Positions 1-7,919 of a stretch of 14,330 bases of DNA are shown piece by piece. A model generated the notes under the pieces. It searched no databases and was not told the origin of the DNA. It saw nothing but the letters and a program-made list of their open reading frames with translations. Source of the stretch: Thermodesulfobacteriota bacterium (GTDB lineage Bacteria > Desulfobacterota > Dissulfuribacteria > Dissulfuribacterales > UBA3076). Within the stretch, counting starts at the first letter, position 1; the number at the start of each line of letters is the position of its first letter. The DNA is taken from NCBI GenBank assembly GCA_003645605.1, contig QNAY01000004.1, forward strand, positions 1 through 14,330. Direction: 5' to 3'. The translations under genes and the position numbers were made by a program.

Positions 1-773
1 GCACCGCTGATGGAGATATCTTCAAGCAAGGGATTGGCTATGGCCATCTGTACTGCCTCCAAGGCCCTGCGTGACCCTTTGGCAACACCTGTACCCATGA
101 GGGCCATCCCCATTTCAGCCGTGACAGTGCGAACATCTGCGAAGTCTACGTTTATATACCCTCTCAGGACTATGAGGTCTGAAATGCCTCTTACTGCATA
201 GTAAAGGACCTCATCTGCCTTTCGGAACATCTCCAGTATCGGAGTGTTGGGCTGGGCAAGGCTTCTGAGCCGATCGTTCGGAATGGTTATTATAGTATCT
301 ACAACATTTTTTAATTCTTCTATTCCCTCTTCAGCAACGCGAATTCTGCGTTTTCCTTCGAAGGAAAATGGTTTTGTCACTACTGCTACTGTAAGAGCAC
401 CCATTTCCTTACTGATTTCTGCAATAACAGGTGCCCCTCCGGTGCCGGTGCCTCCACCCATTCCGGCAGTAATGAAGACCATATCGCTTCCTTCCAGCAT
501 TGCCCTGATATCATCTATGCTCTCTTCTGCGGCTTCCCTGCCAATTTCAGGTTTTGCTCCTGCACCCAGTCCCTTAGTGAGTCCTCTACCCAGTTGGATC
601 TTTGTGCCGGCCTTGGACACTTCAAGGGCCTGGGAATCCGTGTTTGCAGCTATGAATTCCACACCCTTGAGTTCGGAGGCTATCATACTGTTTATAGCGT
701 TTCCGCCTCCACCTCCGACTCCAATTGCCTTTATTTTTGCAGTGAGTTTTGGCTCTATAAACTCAAAAGACAT
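1..773 (-). CDS. ftsZ: Cell division protein FtsZ (N-terminal part, runs off left edge)
   Basis: FtsZ is the tubulin-like GTPase that polymerises into the Z ring at the cytoplasmic face of the membrane and scaffolds the divisome. Reading leftwards from the ATG at 773 gives 257 codons with no stop; the 3' end lies outside the window. The start [20 protein letters not shown] leads into the first nucleotide-binding glycine loop, then NTDSQAL, and the tubulin signature GGGTGTG at about residues 106-112. The T7 synergy loop NVDFADV (Asp210 and Asp213) is intact, so both halves of the GTPase site are present. A GGAGG Shine-Dalgarno (783-787) lies 9 nt before the ATG. It follows ftsA by 23 nt, the usual last pair of the dcw cluster. 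The C-terminal FtsA-binding tail cannot be judged. Confidence 0.98.
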   Translation of the reverse strand, partial: MSFEFIEPKLTAKIKAIGVGGGGGNAINSMIASELKGVEFIAANTDSQALEVSKAGTKIQLGRGLTKGLGAGAKPEIGREAAEESIDDIRAMLEGSDMVFITAGMGGGTGTGGAPVIAEISKEMGALTVAVVTKPFSFEGKRRIRVAEEGIEELKNVVDTIITIPNDRLRSLAQPNTPILEMFRKADEVLYYAVRGISDLIVLRGYINVDFADVRTVTAEMGMALMGTGVAKGSRRALEAVQMAIANPLLEDISISG

Positions 774-782
774 ATGCTTAGT

Positions 783-787
783 CCTCC
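783..787 (-). promoter_or_regulatory. Shine-Dalgarno of ftsZ
   Basis: GGAGG on the minus strand, 9 nt before the ftsZ ATG and within the 23-nt ftsA-ftsZ gap. It fits the high FtsZ expression usual for this gene. Confidence 0.8.
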
Positions 788-796
788 AACCGGTTT

Positions 797-2020
797 TTAA
801 ATTTTAAACCATGACTTCATGCGAAGGGTTACCCTGTTGAATATATTCCCGTCTCTTATCCGGAATTTCTGTTGGGGCTGATGTTCCATGCCATAGAGCA
901 CAAGGCCTACAGCAGTGGCGAACATGGGTCCGTTGACCACGTCCACCAGGCCGGAAATCCGCTGTGGATAGCCGATTCTTGTCGGCAACTGGAATACCTG
1001 ATCCGCAATCTCGGCGATTCCAGGCAGAAGGGCGGAGCCTCCGGTTATAACCACCCCTGAAGCCAGTAGTTCTTTAAGTCCTGTCCGTTCTATTTCCTGG
1101 TCAACCAAGGTAAAGATTTCCTCCACTCTGGGCTCAAGTATTTCAGACAGGATGTGCCTGGACAAAAGCCTGGGTTGGCGTCCTCCCACACTGGGAACTT
1201 CTGTCATCTGATCTTTATCTACCAAAGAGTTGAGGCAGCTACCGTGGTCTATTTTTATTTGTTCAGCCTCTTTACCGGGTGTCCTTAACCCGACTGCTAT
1301 GTCATTAGTGAGGTTATTACCGCCAAGTCCCAGCACTGCTGTGTGTTTGATGGCGCTTTCAGTAAATAGAGCAAGATCCGTAGTGCCACCCCCAAAATCC
1401 ACAAGAGCTACCCCCAGGTCCTTTTCCTCCTGGGTTAAGACTGCTTCGGCTGAGGCAAGGGGCTGGAAAACTATGTCCACTACATCAAGCCCTGCCCGGT
1501 TTGCGCACTTGATAAGGTTCTGTGCAGCCGTAACCGCTCCTGTCACTATATGTACTTTGGCTTCCAGCCTTACCCCGGTTATTCCGACAGGATCCAGTAT
1601 CCCTCCCTGCTCATCCACAATGTACTCTTGTGGCAGAATATGTATGACCTCCCTATCAAGGGGTATGGCTACCGCCCTTGCCGCATCTATGACTCTGTCA
1701 ACGTCCTCCTGGGAGACCTCCTGGCCCTTTACAGCTATCACCCCATGGCTGTTGAATCCCTTTATATGGCTGCCGGCAATACCAATGAACACTGAGCCGA
1801 TTTCACACCCGGCCATGAGTTTGGCCTCTTCCATAGACCTCTGTATGGAATCGACCGTGTTGTCTATATTGACAACCACTCCCTTTCGGAGACCTATAGA
1901 AGGATAAGTCCCCACGCCTATAATCTCAGCACCCTTTTCGCTGATCTCACTCACTACCGTACATATTTTAGTAGTGCCGATGTCTAGGCCGACAATCATG
2001 TTACCGGGTTTCTCCACCAT
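797..2020 (-). CDS. ftsA: Cell division protein FtsA
   Basis: FtsA is the actin-fold ATPase that tethers FtsZ filaments to the membrane and recruits later division proteins. The 407-residue product has the usual family length. The N-terminal phosphate-1 loop reads [15 protein letters not shown], the second phosphate loop is [13 protein letters not shown], and the adenosine loop region is [12 protein letters not shown]. The extreme C-terminus, [14 protein letters not shown], is an amphipathic helix matching the FtsA membrane-targeting sequence. The start is well supported: AGGAGAGGAA (2021-2030) directly precedes the ATG at 2020. It lies 8 nt downstream of ftsQ and 23 nt upstream of ftsZ. No repeat insertion is seen in this gene, unlike ftsQ, murG and murF. 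Confidence 0.97.
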   Translation of the reverse strand: MVEKPGNMIVGLDIGTTKICTVVSEISEKGAEIIGVGTYPSIGLRKGVVVNIDNTVDSIQRSMEEAKLMAGCEIGSVFIGIAGSHIKGFNSHGVIAVKGQEVSQEDVDRVIDAARAVAIPLDREVIHILPQEYIVDEQGGILDPVGITGVRLEAKVHIVTGAVTAAQNLIKCANRAGLDVVDIVFQPLASAEAVLTQEEKDLGVALVDFGGGTTDLALFTESAIKHTAVLGLGGNNLTNDIAVGLRTPGKEAEQIKIDHGSCLNSLVDKDQMTEVPSVGGRQPRLLSRHILSEILEPRVEEIFTLVDQEIERTGLKELLASGVVITGGSALLPGIAEIADQVFQLPTRIGYPQRISGLVDVVNGPMFATAVGLVLYGMEHQPQQKFRIRDGNIFNRVTLRMKSWFKI

Positions 2021-2028
2021 TTCCTCTC

Positions 2029-2874
2029 CTAATGTTTCAGACTAACCAGGGCCTGGCCGGGGCCATAATCCAAATCAACCTTAGCTGCTTTTTTATATGT
2101 TCCTGAGCGATAGAGTTGATACAGGACTTTTTCCGCCTTACTGAATTGGGCGCGGAGATTTTCAGTATCAAAGTGAAAAGGAATACCGTTGTCAGATGTA
2201 TAGAGTGTTAAGTTATCTTTCTTGGCTATGTCTATTTGGCTAATATTGTTTACACCCAGAGTTCTTGTGCCTTTACTTGCCATGGATATTAATTCCATGG
2301 CCTTTTGGATTTGGTGATTTGGTGATTTGGTGATTTGGTGATTTTTTATGTTTTCAGGGTCAATCCCGGTAATGATGGGAAGAGAGACCGGGTCTTCTGT
2401 TGAAAGTTTATCGATAATTTCACCTTGTTCATCAACCAAATACATTTTATCAGAATTCAACAGGGCTACCGGAGTACATTCTTTGATCGTAATAATCAGG
2501 TGATCCGGCAATTTTTTCTTAACTTTAACCGTATGGACCCAGGGATGTGCCTCTATGGACGTTGCAATTGATTTCAGATCGAGAGACAAAAGATTGTCTT
2601 GGGCGGTCACATCGCTCAGTTGCAAAACCTCCTCTTCTGTGACGCGATCGCAGCCTTTCACCAGGACCTGACAAACCCTGAAAAGATCAGATTGACTTGC
2701 CCAATGCCGACACATAAAAAAACCTACAAGCACAATGCACATTACGGCTATGCCGACCAATATTTTAGAATTGATAAGCCACGATATGGAAGATACCGGT
2801 TTGACAGACTTGGTCCGCGAGCCGGAGCTACGTGCTGAAGACCTGAATTCTGAAGACGGTCTTCTGATTTTCAT
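2029..2874 (-). CDS. ftsQ: Cell division protein FtsQ (POTRA domain), with in-frame repeat insertion
   Basis: FtsQ is a bitopic inner-membrane protein that, with FtsB and FtsL, links the Z ring to septal peptidoglycan synthesis. With the ATG at 2874 it has 281 residues: a basic cytoplasmic tail (1-36), one membrane helix (about 38-54), a POTRA domain (about 64-134, with the typical PWVHTVKVKKKLPDHLIITI stretch) and the periplasmic FtsQ beta domain. About 14 residues (near 177-190, [13 protein letters not shown]) are encoded by an 8-bp repeat tract, probably in a loop between beta-domain elements. The chosen ATG overlaps the murB stop as ATGA; an in-frame TTG at 2889 would add five residues but has no better ribosome-binding site. 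The family is sequence-diverse, and the call rests on domain order plus position between murB and ftsA. Confidence 0.93.
   Translation of the reverse strand: MKIRRPSSEFRSSARSSGSRTKSVKPVSSISWLINSKILVGIAVMCIVLVGFFMCRHWASQSDLFRVCQVLVKGCDRVTEEEVLQLSDVTAQDNLLSLDLKSIATSIEAHPWVHTVKVKKKLPDHLIITIKECTPVALLNSDKMYLVDEQGEIIDKLSTEDPVSLPIITGIDPENIKNHQITKSPNHQIQKAMELISMASKGTRTLGVNNISQIDIAKKDNLTLYTSDNGIPFHFDTENLRAQFSKAEKVLYQLYRSGTYKKAAKVDLDYGPGQALVSLKH
2309..2344 (-). repeat. 8-bp tandem tract inside ftsQ
   Basis: Four perfect ATTTGGTG units on the plus strand (2309-2340) plus ATTT. On the coding strand the tract reads CACCAAAT and encodes [11 protein letters not shown] without a stop. It lies in the periplasmic domain of FtsQ. 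Confidence 0.93.
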
Positions 2875-3776
2875 GTTTCCATACCCCAAATAGATACTTC
2901 CGGGACAAGTCCTACATCAGCCTCTTTTTTTACACGCTCTCTAATGATTTCCAGCAAGTCCATTACCTGTACGGCACTGGCTTTTCCACGATTTACAATA
3001 AAGTTCGCATGCTTTTTGGATACCTCAGCATCCCCGATTCTAAGACCTTTGAGTCCACATTGGTCTATGAGCTTTCCTGCTGAATCTCCCGGGGGATTTC
3101 TAAAAACGCACCCTGCGTTTGGTTTTCCTATAGGCTGGGTGGTTCTCCGTTTGCGCATCACGTTTCTGACATTGCGCTTGATCTGATCGGGGCTGCTTTT
3201 GTCAAGTTGAATTCTTGCGGCAGAGATAAGGGCCTTGTCCGGCAGTCTGAAAGACCTGTAATCAAATTGCAATTGATTTCTCTGGAACCAGCAACTCCCG
3301 TCCGGGCCTGTAAATTGTACAGCGTCTATCGCTTCCGCCATTGAGCACTTGTTAGTGCCGGCATTCATGGATATGGCCCCACCTACACTGGCCGGAATGC
3401 CGGAAAGATTCTCAAGACCACACAGGCTATTGTGTATGGACCAGGAAATAAGGGACTTCAACCTGCATCCTGCCTCTACAGACACTATTGTTTTAAAGGT
3501 ATGGCCGGGAGTGGAATGGATACGATTCAGGGCTGCCAGGGACATGACCAGCTTCACTCCTTTATCGCTGATCAACAGGTTGCTCCCCTGGCCCAGCACC
3601 TTATAGGATATAGAACGATTACCGAGATAAAAAATGGTATGTTCAAGGGCCTTCAAGGTCCGTGGAACCAGGAATAGATGCGCAGGCCCGCCTATGCGAA
3701 AGCTTGTTAGCGGTAAAAGCGGAACATTCTTGCGCACCTGAAGATCTTTTATCCTTTCCAGATCCTTAGAGAGCAA
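2871..3776 (-). CDS. murB: UDP-N-acetylenolpyruvoylglucosamine reductase MurB
   Basis: MurB is the FAD-dependent enzyme that reduces UDP-GlcNAc-enolpyruvate to UDP-MurNAc with NADPH in the cytoplasm. The FAD-binding part shows TSFRIGGPA (FRIGGPA 26-32), LGQGSNLLISD and SGIPASVGGAISMNAG. The substrate domain shows CVFRNPPGDSAGKLID and KHANFIVNRG. The residue in the proton-donor position is Cys223 (AGCVFRNP) where Escherichia coli has Ser229; cysteine here is also found in other MurB proteins, so activity is expected. I chose the TTG at 3776 because AAAGGAG lies 7 nt before it; this gives 301 residues and an 11-nt overlap with murC. An upstream ATG at 3821 would need a 56-nt overlap and adds residues with no family counterpart. 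Lying between murC and ftsQ is typical. Confidence 0.95.
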   Translation of the reverse strand: MLSKDLERIKDLQVRKNVPLLPLTSFRIGGPAHLFLVPRTLKALEHTIFYLGNRSISYKVLGQGSNLLISDKGVKLVMSLAALNRIHSTPGHTFKTIVSVEAGCRLKSLISWSIHNSLCGLENLSGIPASVGGAISMNAGTNKCSMAEAIDAVQFTGPDGSCWFQRNQLQFDYRSFRLPDKALISAARIQLDKSSPDQIKRNVRNVMRKRRTTQPIGKPNAGCVFRNPPGDSAGKLIDQCGLKGLRIGDAEVSKKHANFIVNRGKASAVQVMDLLEIIRERVKKEADVGLVPEVSIWGMET

Positions 3777-5160
3777 ACGCTGACTCCTTTGTCTTAAGCA
3801 TGTCCAGAATTTTTGGTCCAATACGCCCTATGGCACCGGCTCCAAGAGTCATGACCACATCACCCTCCTGCAGGCTTGGTACAATTGCATGAGGAAGGTC
3901 CTTGCAGGACTCCACATAGTGCACGGGTCCACCACGTTTATCCCTGATGTTTCTTGCCAGACGTTTTCCGCTGACTCCTACTATAGGAGTTTCACTGGCT
4001 GGATAGATTTCCGTCAGCCATAGTTCATCAGTTTCCCCGAAGGCCGTGGTGAAATCGTCCATTAATGTCTGGGTTCTGCTGTACCTGTGGGGTTCAAAAA
4101 GGACCACGAGCCGGCGTTCAGGCCAACATGCCCTGGCAGCCGATAGGGTGGCCTGTATCTCAGTAGGGTGGTGTGCGTAGTCATCTACTACTGTTACTCC
4201 CTCTGTTTCACCCAGTATCTCAAATCGTCTGCTTACGCCTTCATATGAAATAAGACCAGCCTGGATCTTATGAAAGGGTATCTCAAGTTCAAGCCCCAGG
4301 GCCATTGCAGCCAGGGAATTTCTTACATGGTGCAGCCCGGGGACCTTGAGTTGTATCTCGCCGAGTTCAGAGTTTTGCCACCAGGCATTGAAGGATACTC
4401 CCAGGCCTTCAAAGGTGATATCTCTGGCCTGCAGATCAGACTCAGGTCCTGTCCCATAAGTCATTACCCGTTTTTTTACTGCCGGGAGCATTTCTCTGAG
4501 GTAGGGGTCATCTCCGCAGAGTATGGCAAGACCATAGAAAGGGACTTTGTCTATAAAATCCAGAAAACACCGGATTATGGCATTCAGGTCTGTATAATAG
4601 TCCAGGTGTTCCTTGTCTATATTGGTTACTACAGCTATGCTTGGTGTAAGGCGCAAAAAGCTTCCGTCACTCTCATCGGCTTCTGCTATAAGGAACTCGC
4701 CCTGTCCCCAACAGGCATTGCTTCCCAGGCCATTCACCTTTCCTCCTATGATGACCGTTGGATCAAGTCCACCGGCGCGAAGCACAGAAGAAATCATAGA
4801 AGTCGTACTGGTCTTTCCATGGGCCCCAGCCACTGCTATGCCGAACTTCTTAAGCCGCATCAATTCCGCAAGCATTTCAGCCCTTGGTATGACCGGAATT
4901 TTGGCAAAATAAGCCCCCTGAACCTCAGGATTGTTTTCTCTGACAGCAGAGGAAATCACCACCACGTCGGCACCCTGAATATTTTCAGAAGCGTGGCCCC
5001 TGTAAATTGTGCCTCCCAGTTTTCTGAGAGACCTGGTGATTTCAGTCTCACGCAAATCAGAACCCGTGACTCTATATCCAAGATTAAGAAGGACCTTTGC
5101 AAGGCCGCTCATGCCTATTCCGCCGATTCCTACAAAATGCATATGTTGTTTTTTATACAT
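3766..5160 (-). CDS. murC: UDP-N-acetylmuramate--L-alanine ligase MurC
   Basis: MurC is the first Mur ligase; it adds L-alanine to UDP-MurNAc using ATP in the cytoplasm. The 464-residue protein has the three-domain layout: an N-terminal Rossmann-like domain (HFVGIGGIGMSGLA), a central ATPase domain with the MurC-type P-loop GAHGKTSTT (112-120) and TNIDKEHLDYY, and a C-terminal ligase domain with VDDYAHHPTE and FEPHRYSRT. GAHGKT rather than GTNGKT separates it from MurD and MurE. The ATG at 5160 overlaps the murG stop by 8 nt (ATGTATAA), implying coupling; no strong Shine-Dalgarno precedes it, and a second ATG at codon 7 is possible. No repeat insertion is seen inside the gene. Confidence 0.97.
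   Translation of the reverse strand: MYKKQHMHFVGIGGIGMSGLAKVLLNLGYRVTGSDLRETEITRSLRKLGGTIYRGHASENIQGADVVVISSAVRENNPEVQGAYFAKIPVIPRAEMLAELMRLKKFGIAVAGAHGKTSTTSMISSVLRAGGLDPTVIIGGKVNGLGSNACWGQGEFLIAEADESDGSFLRLTPSIAVVTNIDKEHLDYYTDLNAIIRCFLDFIDKVPFYGLAILCGDDPYLREMLPAVKKRVMTYGTGPESDLQARDITFEGLGVSFNAWWQNSELGEIQLKVPGLHHVRNSLAAMALGLELEIPFHKIQAGLISYEGVSRRFEILGETEGVTVVDDYAHHPTEIQATLSAARACWPERRLVVLFEPHRYSRTQTLMDDFTTAFGETDELWLTEIYPASETPIVGVSGKRLARNIRDKRGGPVHYVESCKDLPHAIVPSLQEGDVVMTLGAGAIGRIGPKILDMLKTKESAFAL
3784..3790 (-). promoter_or_regulatory. Shine-Dalgarno deciding the TTG start of murB
   Basis: AAAGGAG on the minus strand lies inside the last codons of murC and ends 7 nt before the TTG at 3776. 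It is one of the best SD matches in the operon and argues for the TTG start over the ATG at 3821. Confidence 0.75.
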
Positions 5161-6415
5161 GGTTACGTACTGTAGAACCTTTCAATGTATTAGTTTCTGT
5201 TTCAGAATATGAAAAAGTATGTCCGGCCATCTCTATCAGTGTAGAGGCTATCTCTGTAGCTGCCGTAGGTTTTCCAAGTTTTCGAGCATTTTCTCCCATA
5301 TTGATGAGCTTTTGGGGATTCTCCAGCAAAGACTGTATCTCTCCCGCCAGTTTTATAGCACCGATTTCTTCTTCTAGGAAGTATTTGGCAGCCCCGGCTT
5401 CAGTCAGTTCTCTGGCATTGGCATCCTGATGGCTGTCAGTTGCCCAGGGATATGGAATGAGGATCGAGGGCTTTCCCAAGGTTGTGAGCTCAGCCAGAGT
5501 ACCTGCTCCGGCCCGGCAGATAACCAAGTCTGCCCAGGAATAGGATTCACTAATGTTAGGGATAAATGGGGTCACTTTGGCCGGAATGTTTGCATCCTTG
5601 TAAAATTTCTCAACATGTGACACATCCAGCTTGCCGGTTTGGTGAATAATTTCCAAATGAAAACCGGATTGCCACAAAACCTGTATGGCCGAACCAGCAA
5701 GCCGATTCAGGCATCTGGCACCCTGACTGCCTCCCAGGACCAAGAGATTTAGTGATTTAGTGATTTGGTGATTTAGTGATTGAAATGTCCGTGTGGGTCT
5801 GTGTGGGTCTGTGGCTAATGATTTGGTGATTTGGTGATTTAGTGATTGAATTATGTTTTTCCGTATGGGATTTCCAGTAAAAATTACCCTGTTTTTTGGA
5901 AAGTATTTAACAGTTTCTTTAAAGCTCACAAACACTGTCTTTGCGAACCTGGAGGCCAAACGATTTGTGAGCCCGGGGATAAGGTTCTGCTCATGGAGGG
6001 CTGCGGGTATCCGCAACATTCGCGCTGCAAGAAGTGCAGGCCCGGAGACATATCCCCCGACGCCCAGTACCACATGAGGCCTGAATGATTTAAGCCACGA
6101 ACAAGCCCTGATCGTGGAGAAAGGAAGTCCAGCCAGAGAACGCATGGTTGCTGCAAGGCCTGAGCCCCTGAGAGGCCTTGTGTTCAGGATTCGGTAATCC
6201 CATTTACGCCCTGAGAGTGCTTTTTTTTCCACCGGGCGGCCTGTGCCTATCCACATAACATCTATACGGCCATGGGACTCCATGGCCTCAACTACGGCAA
6301 TTCCGGGAAAAACATGTCCACCCGTGCCACCACCAGCCACGACTAATTTGGTGATTGAGTGATTGGGGGATTGAGTGATTTGGTGATTTGGTGATTTGGT
6401 GATTGTTTTGTGCAT
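5153..6415 (-). CDS. murG: UDP-GlcNAc:lipid I GlcNAc transferase MurG, with two repeat-derived insertions
   Basis: MurG is the peripheral membrane GT-B glycosyltransferase that converts lipid I to lipid II. The core is intact: VVAGGGTGGHVFPG (GGGTGGH 28-34), VLGVGGYVSGPALLAA, HEQNLIPGLTNR, TGNPIRKN, LVLGGSQGA, and the donor-site stretch ICRAGAGTLAELTTLGKP with PYPWATDSHQ. Two segments are foreign to the family and encoded by repeats. The first is about 20 N-terminal residues before the first beta strand ([19 protein letters not shown]). The second is about 35 residues (near 189-223) between GNPIRKN and the strand LNLLVLGG, near the domain boundary. The start is uncertain: ATG 6415 has only a weak GAG upstream, and in-frame starts also exist at 6433 (ATG) and 6445 (GTG). 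An ftsW gene would normally precede murG but is absent. Confidence 0.94.
   Translation of the reverse strand: MHKTITKSPNHQITQSPNHSITKLVVAGGGTGGHVFPGIAVVEAMESHGRIDVMWIGTGRPVEKKALSGRKWDYRILNTRPLRGSGLAATMRSLAGLPFSTIRACSWLKSFRPHVVLGVGGYVSGPALLAARMLRIPAALHEQNLIPGLTNRLASRFAKTVFVSFKETVKYFPKNRVIFTGNPIRKNIIQSLNHQITKSLATDPHRPTRTFQSLNHQITKSLNLLVLGGSQGARCLNRLAGSAIQVLWQSGFHLEIIHQTGKLDVSHVEKFYKDANIPAKVTPFIPNISESYSWADLVICRAGAGTLAELTTLGKPSILIPYPWATDSHQDANARELTEAGAAKYFLEEEIGAIKLAGEIQSLLENPQKLINMGENARKLGKPTAATEIASTLIEMAGHTFSYSETETNTLKGSTVRNHV
5747..5850 (-). repeat. Composite repeat inside murG (unoccupied copy)
   Basis: On the plus strand: four ATTTRGTG units (5747-5778), ATTGAAATGTCC, two copies of the 10-mer GTGTGGGTCT (5791-5810), GTGGCTAATG, three more ATTTRGTG units (5821-5844) and ATTGAA. 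The block is 104 bp. It encodes about 35 residues between the two MurG domains. The same composite, in opposite orientation, occurs between mraY and murD, where a MITE-like element interrupts it. Confidence 0.9.
6346..6405 (-). repeat. 8-bp tandem tract at the murG N-terminus
   Basis: Seven units on the plus strand (6346-6401): ATTTGGTG, ATTGAGTG, ATTGGGGG, ATTGAGTG and three ATTTGGTG, plus ATTG. On the coding strand the tract is open and encodes about 20 residues just before the first beta strand of MurG. It is an imperfect inverted copy of the tract at 6491-6522. Confidence 0.92.
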
Positions 6416-6490
6416 ATATATATCTCGGCTCATAGTTAAATTCACAATCTGCTTGCATATGTATTTTTAAATAAATTCCCTTCTTAAAAT

Positions 6491-6522
6491 CACCCAATCA
6501 CTCAATCACCCAATCACCAAAT
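6491..6522 (+). repeat. 8-bp tandem tract covering the murD stop codon
   Basis: Four CACCCAAT-type units on the plus strand. On the murD coding strand it reads as GGTGATT-type units, which contain TGA, and it supplies the last seven or so codons and the stop of murD. The orientation is opposite to the tracts inside genes. Confidence 0.9.
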
Positions 6523-7919
6523 TCCCTGGTTGCTTCCTGAAAGGCCATGCCACGTTCTTCATAGTTTTTGAACATATCAAAGCTGGAGCAGGCCGGGGAA
6601 AGAAGTATGGCATCACCGGGCTCAGCCAGGGACGTTGCTTTCTCCACAGCTTTTCTCATAGTCTTTTTGCCGTTTTTTGTTCCAAGCACCTGGATAACAG
6701 GCATTACCTTACTTAGGACTTTTTCAAACGCCTTGGCCTCTTCGCCTATAACAATCGCACCACGAATATGCGCCTTTTTTGTGGCTTCGGCCAGGGAGGC
6801 ATAATTTTCACCCTTACTGCGGCCACCCACGATGAGCACTATTGGCTGATCTATGGACTCCAGCGCGCGAAGTACAGACGCGACATTGGTAGCCTTGGAG
6901 TCGTCATAATAGTCGATGCCCGCATTTTGAACCACCCACTGAAGTCTGTGATGTGCCGCTTTGAAGCTTTGGATAACAGACTGCACGGCACCTGCACCTG
7001 CACCTGCCAGGCGTGAAAGGAGTATGGCACAAGCCAGGTTTTCAATATTATGTCGACCCCTTGGGGACCAGCTTTCTAAGTCATATTCCTCCCATTTATT
7101 ATCAGGCCACATGATGTTGATTTTTTTCAAAGAGGTATCCGGCCCGGCCCCGGGAACTCCGGGGCGAAGCATCCCGAAGTAGAGCCTTCTGGCGCGTCCT
7201 CTGTCCTTCCACGTTTCCAGTTTCTTGTCGTCCATGTTGCGAATGGCCCAATCTTCAGGCCTTTGGAAGTCATAGATTGCTGCCTTGCTCTCTCCGTAGC
7301 TTTTGATGTCCTGGTAGCGATCAAGGTGATCCGGCGCAAGATTGAGCCATGCTGCTGTTTTGAACCTTGGAGGAGTGAAAGGAAAATATCTGGTCCTTGG
7401 GAAGTAATCCAACTGGAAGCTGCTAATCTCTAAAACCGCGATAGTTTCCTCAGTATGTTCTTCAATGAGTGCAGATAATGGTGTTCCAATGTTCCCAGCC
7501 CTTACATGGGGCACATTGGCCTTTTTTAGCATCTCATCCACAAGCATGGTAGTAGTGGTTTTTCCGTTTGTGCCGGTGATGCCGATTAGAGGTCCTTTCC
7601 AGAAGGATGCCGCAAGGGCCAGTTCTCCAACCACAGGGATGTTGGACCTGCGTGCTGCCTCAAGGGCAGGAATGTCAGGTGAAACACCAGGGCTAACCAC
7701 TATCAGGTCGGATGAAAGGCAGGTCTCTACCTTATGTTTTTTTGTCTCCACTCCGACGCTATTTTTATCACACCAGCCTGCCAGGCCCTTAGGCCACTTA
7801 TTCAGGGGATTCAAGTCACTGCACATGACTTGTGCCCCTTGAGAGACGAGCCATCCGGCAACCGCCCGCCCGGATACCCCCATGCCCAATATCGTTACTC
7901 TTTTGCCTTTCAGTTCCAC
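6498..7919 (-). CDS. murD: UDP-N-acetylmuramoyl-L-alanine--D-glutamate ligase MurD
   Basis: MurD adds D-glutamate to UDP-MurNAc-L-Ala using ATP in the cytoplasm. The 473-residue protein has the N-terminal domain KRVTILGMGVSGRAVAGWL, the P-loop [12 protein letters not shown] (GTNGKTT 116-122), the stretch VLEISSFQLD typical of MurD, LAPDHLDRY, and the C-terminal motifs VGGRSKGENY and LLSPACSSFDMFKNYEERG. Both ends of the reading frame lie in an 8-bp repeat: the GTG start at 7919 is the last three bases of an ATTGAGTG unit, and the last residues (FGDWVIE) and the TGA stop come from another tract at 6491-6522. The GGTGA of the upstream unit is the only SD-like sequence before the start. It follows mraY after a 229-nt gap carrying a MITE-like element. 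Confidence 0.96.
   Translation of the reverse strand: MELKGKRVTILGMGVSGRAVAGWLVSQGAQVMCSDLNPLNKWPKGLAGWCDKNSVGVETKKHKVETCLSSDLIVVSPGVSPDIPALEAARRSNIPVVGELALAASFWKGPLIGITGTNGKTTTTMLVDEMLKKANVPHVRAGNIGTPLSALIEEHTEETIAVLEISSFQLDYFPRTRYFPFTPPRFKTAAWLNLAPDHLDRYQDIKSYGESKAAIYDFQRPEDWAIRNMDDKKLETWKDRGRARRLYFGMLRPGVPGAGPDTSLKKINIMWPDNKWEEYDLESWSPRGRHNIENLACAILLSRLAGAGAGAVQSVIQSFKAAHHRLQWVVQNAGIDYYDDSKATNVASVLRALESIDQPIVLIVGGRSKGENYASLAEATKKAHIRGAIVIGEEAKAFEKVLSKVMPVIQVLGTKNGKKTMRKAVEKATSLAEPGDAILLSPACSSFDMFKNYEERGMAFQEATREFGDWVIE

Noticed and set aside
244-807. 187-codon open frame on the plus strand opposite ftsZ
   Set aside because: Shadow of the conserved GTPase region of ftsZ; the proline- and serine-rich translation reflects the glycine-rich codons of the real gene.
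1230-1907. 225-codon open frame on the plus strand opposite ftsA
   Set aside because: Shadow of ftsA; low-complexity Ser/Thr/Pro-rich translation with no recognisable domain.
2280-2300. CCATGG-flanked palindrome inside ftsQ
   Set aside because: A short chance palindrome in coding sequence with no further copy or context.
4270-5175. 301-codon open frame on the plus strand opposite murC
   Set aside because: It is antisense to a clear MurC with all motifs, has no family resemblance or plausible RBS, and its composition is that of a shadow frame.
5747-6522. CRISPR array
   Set aside because: The repeats are 8- to 10-bp tandem units without spacers, and no cas genes are present.
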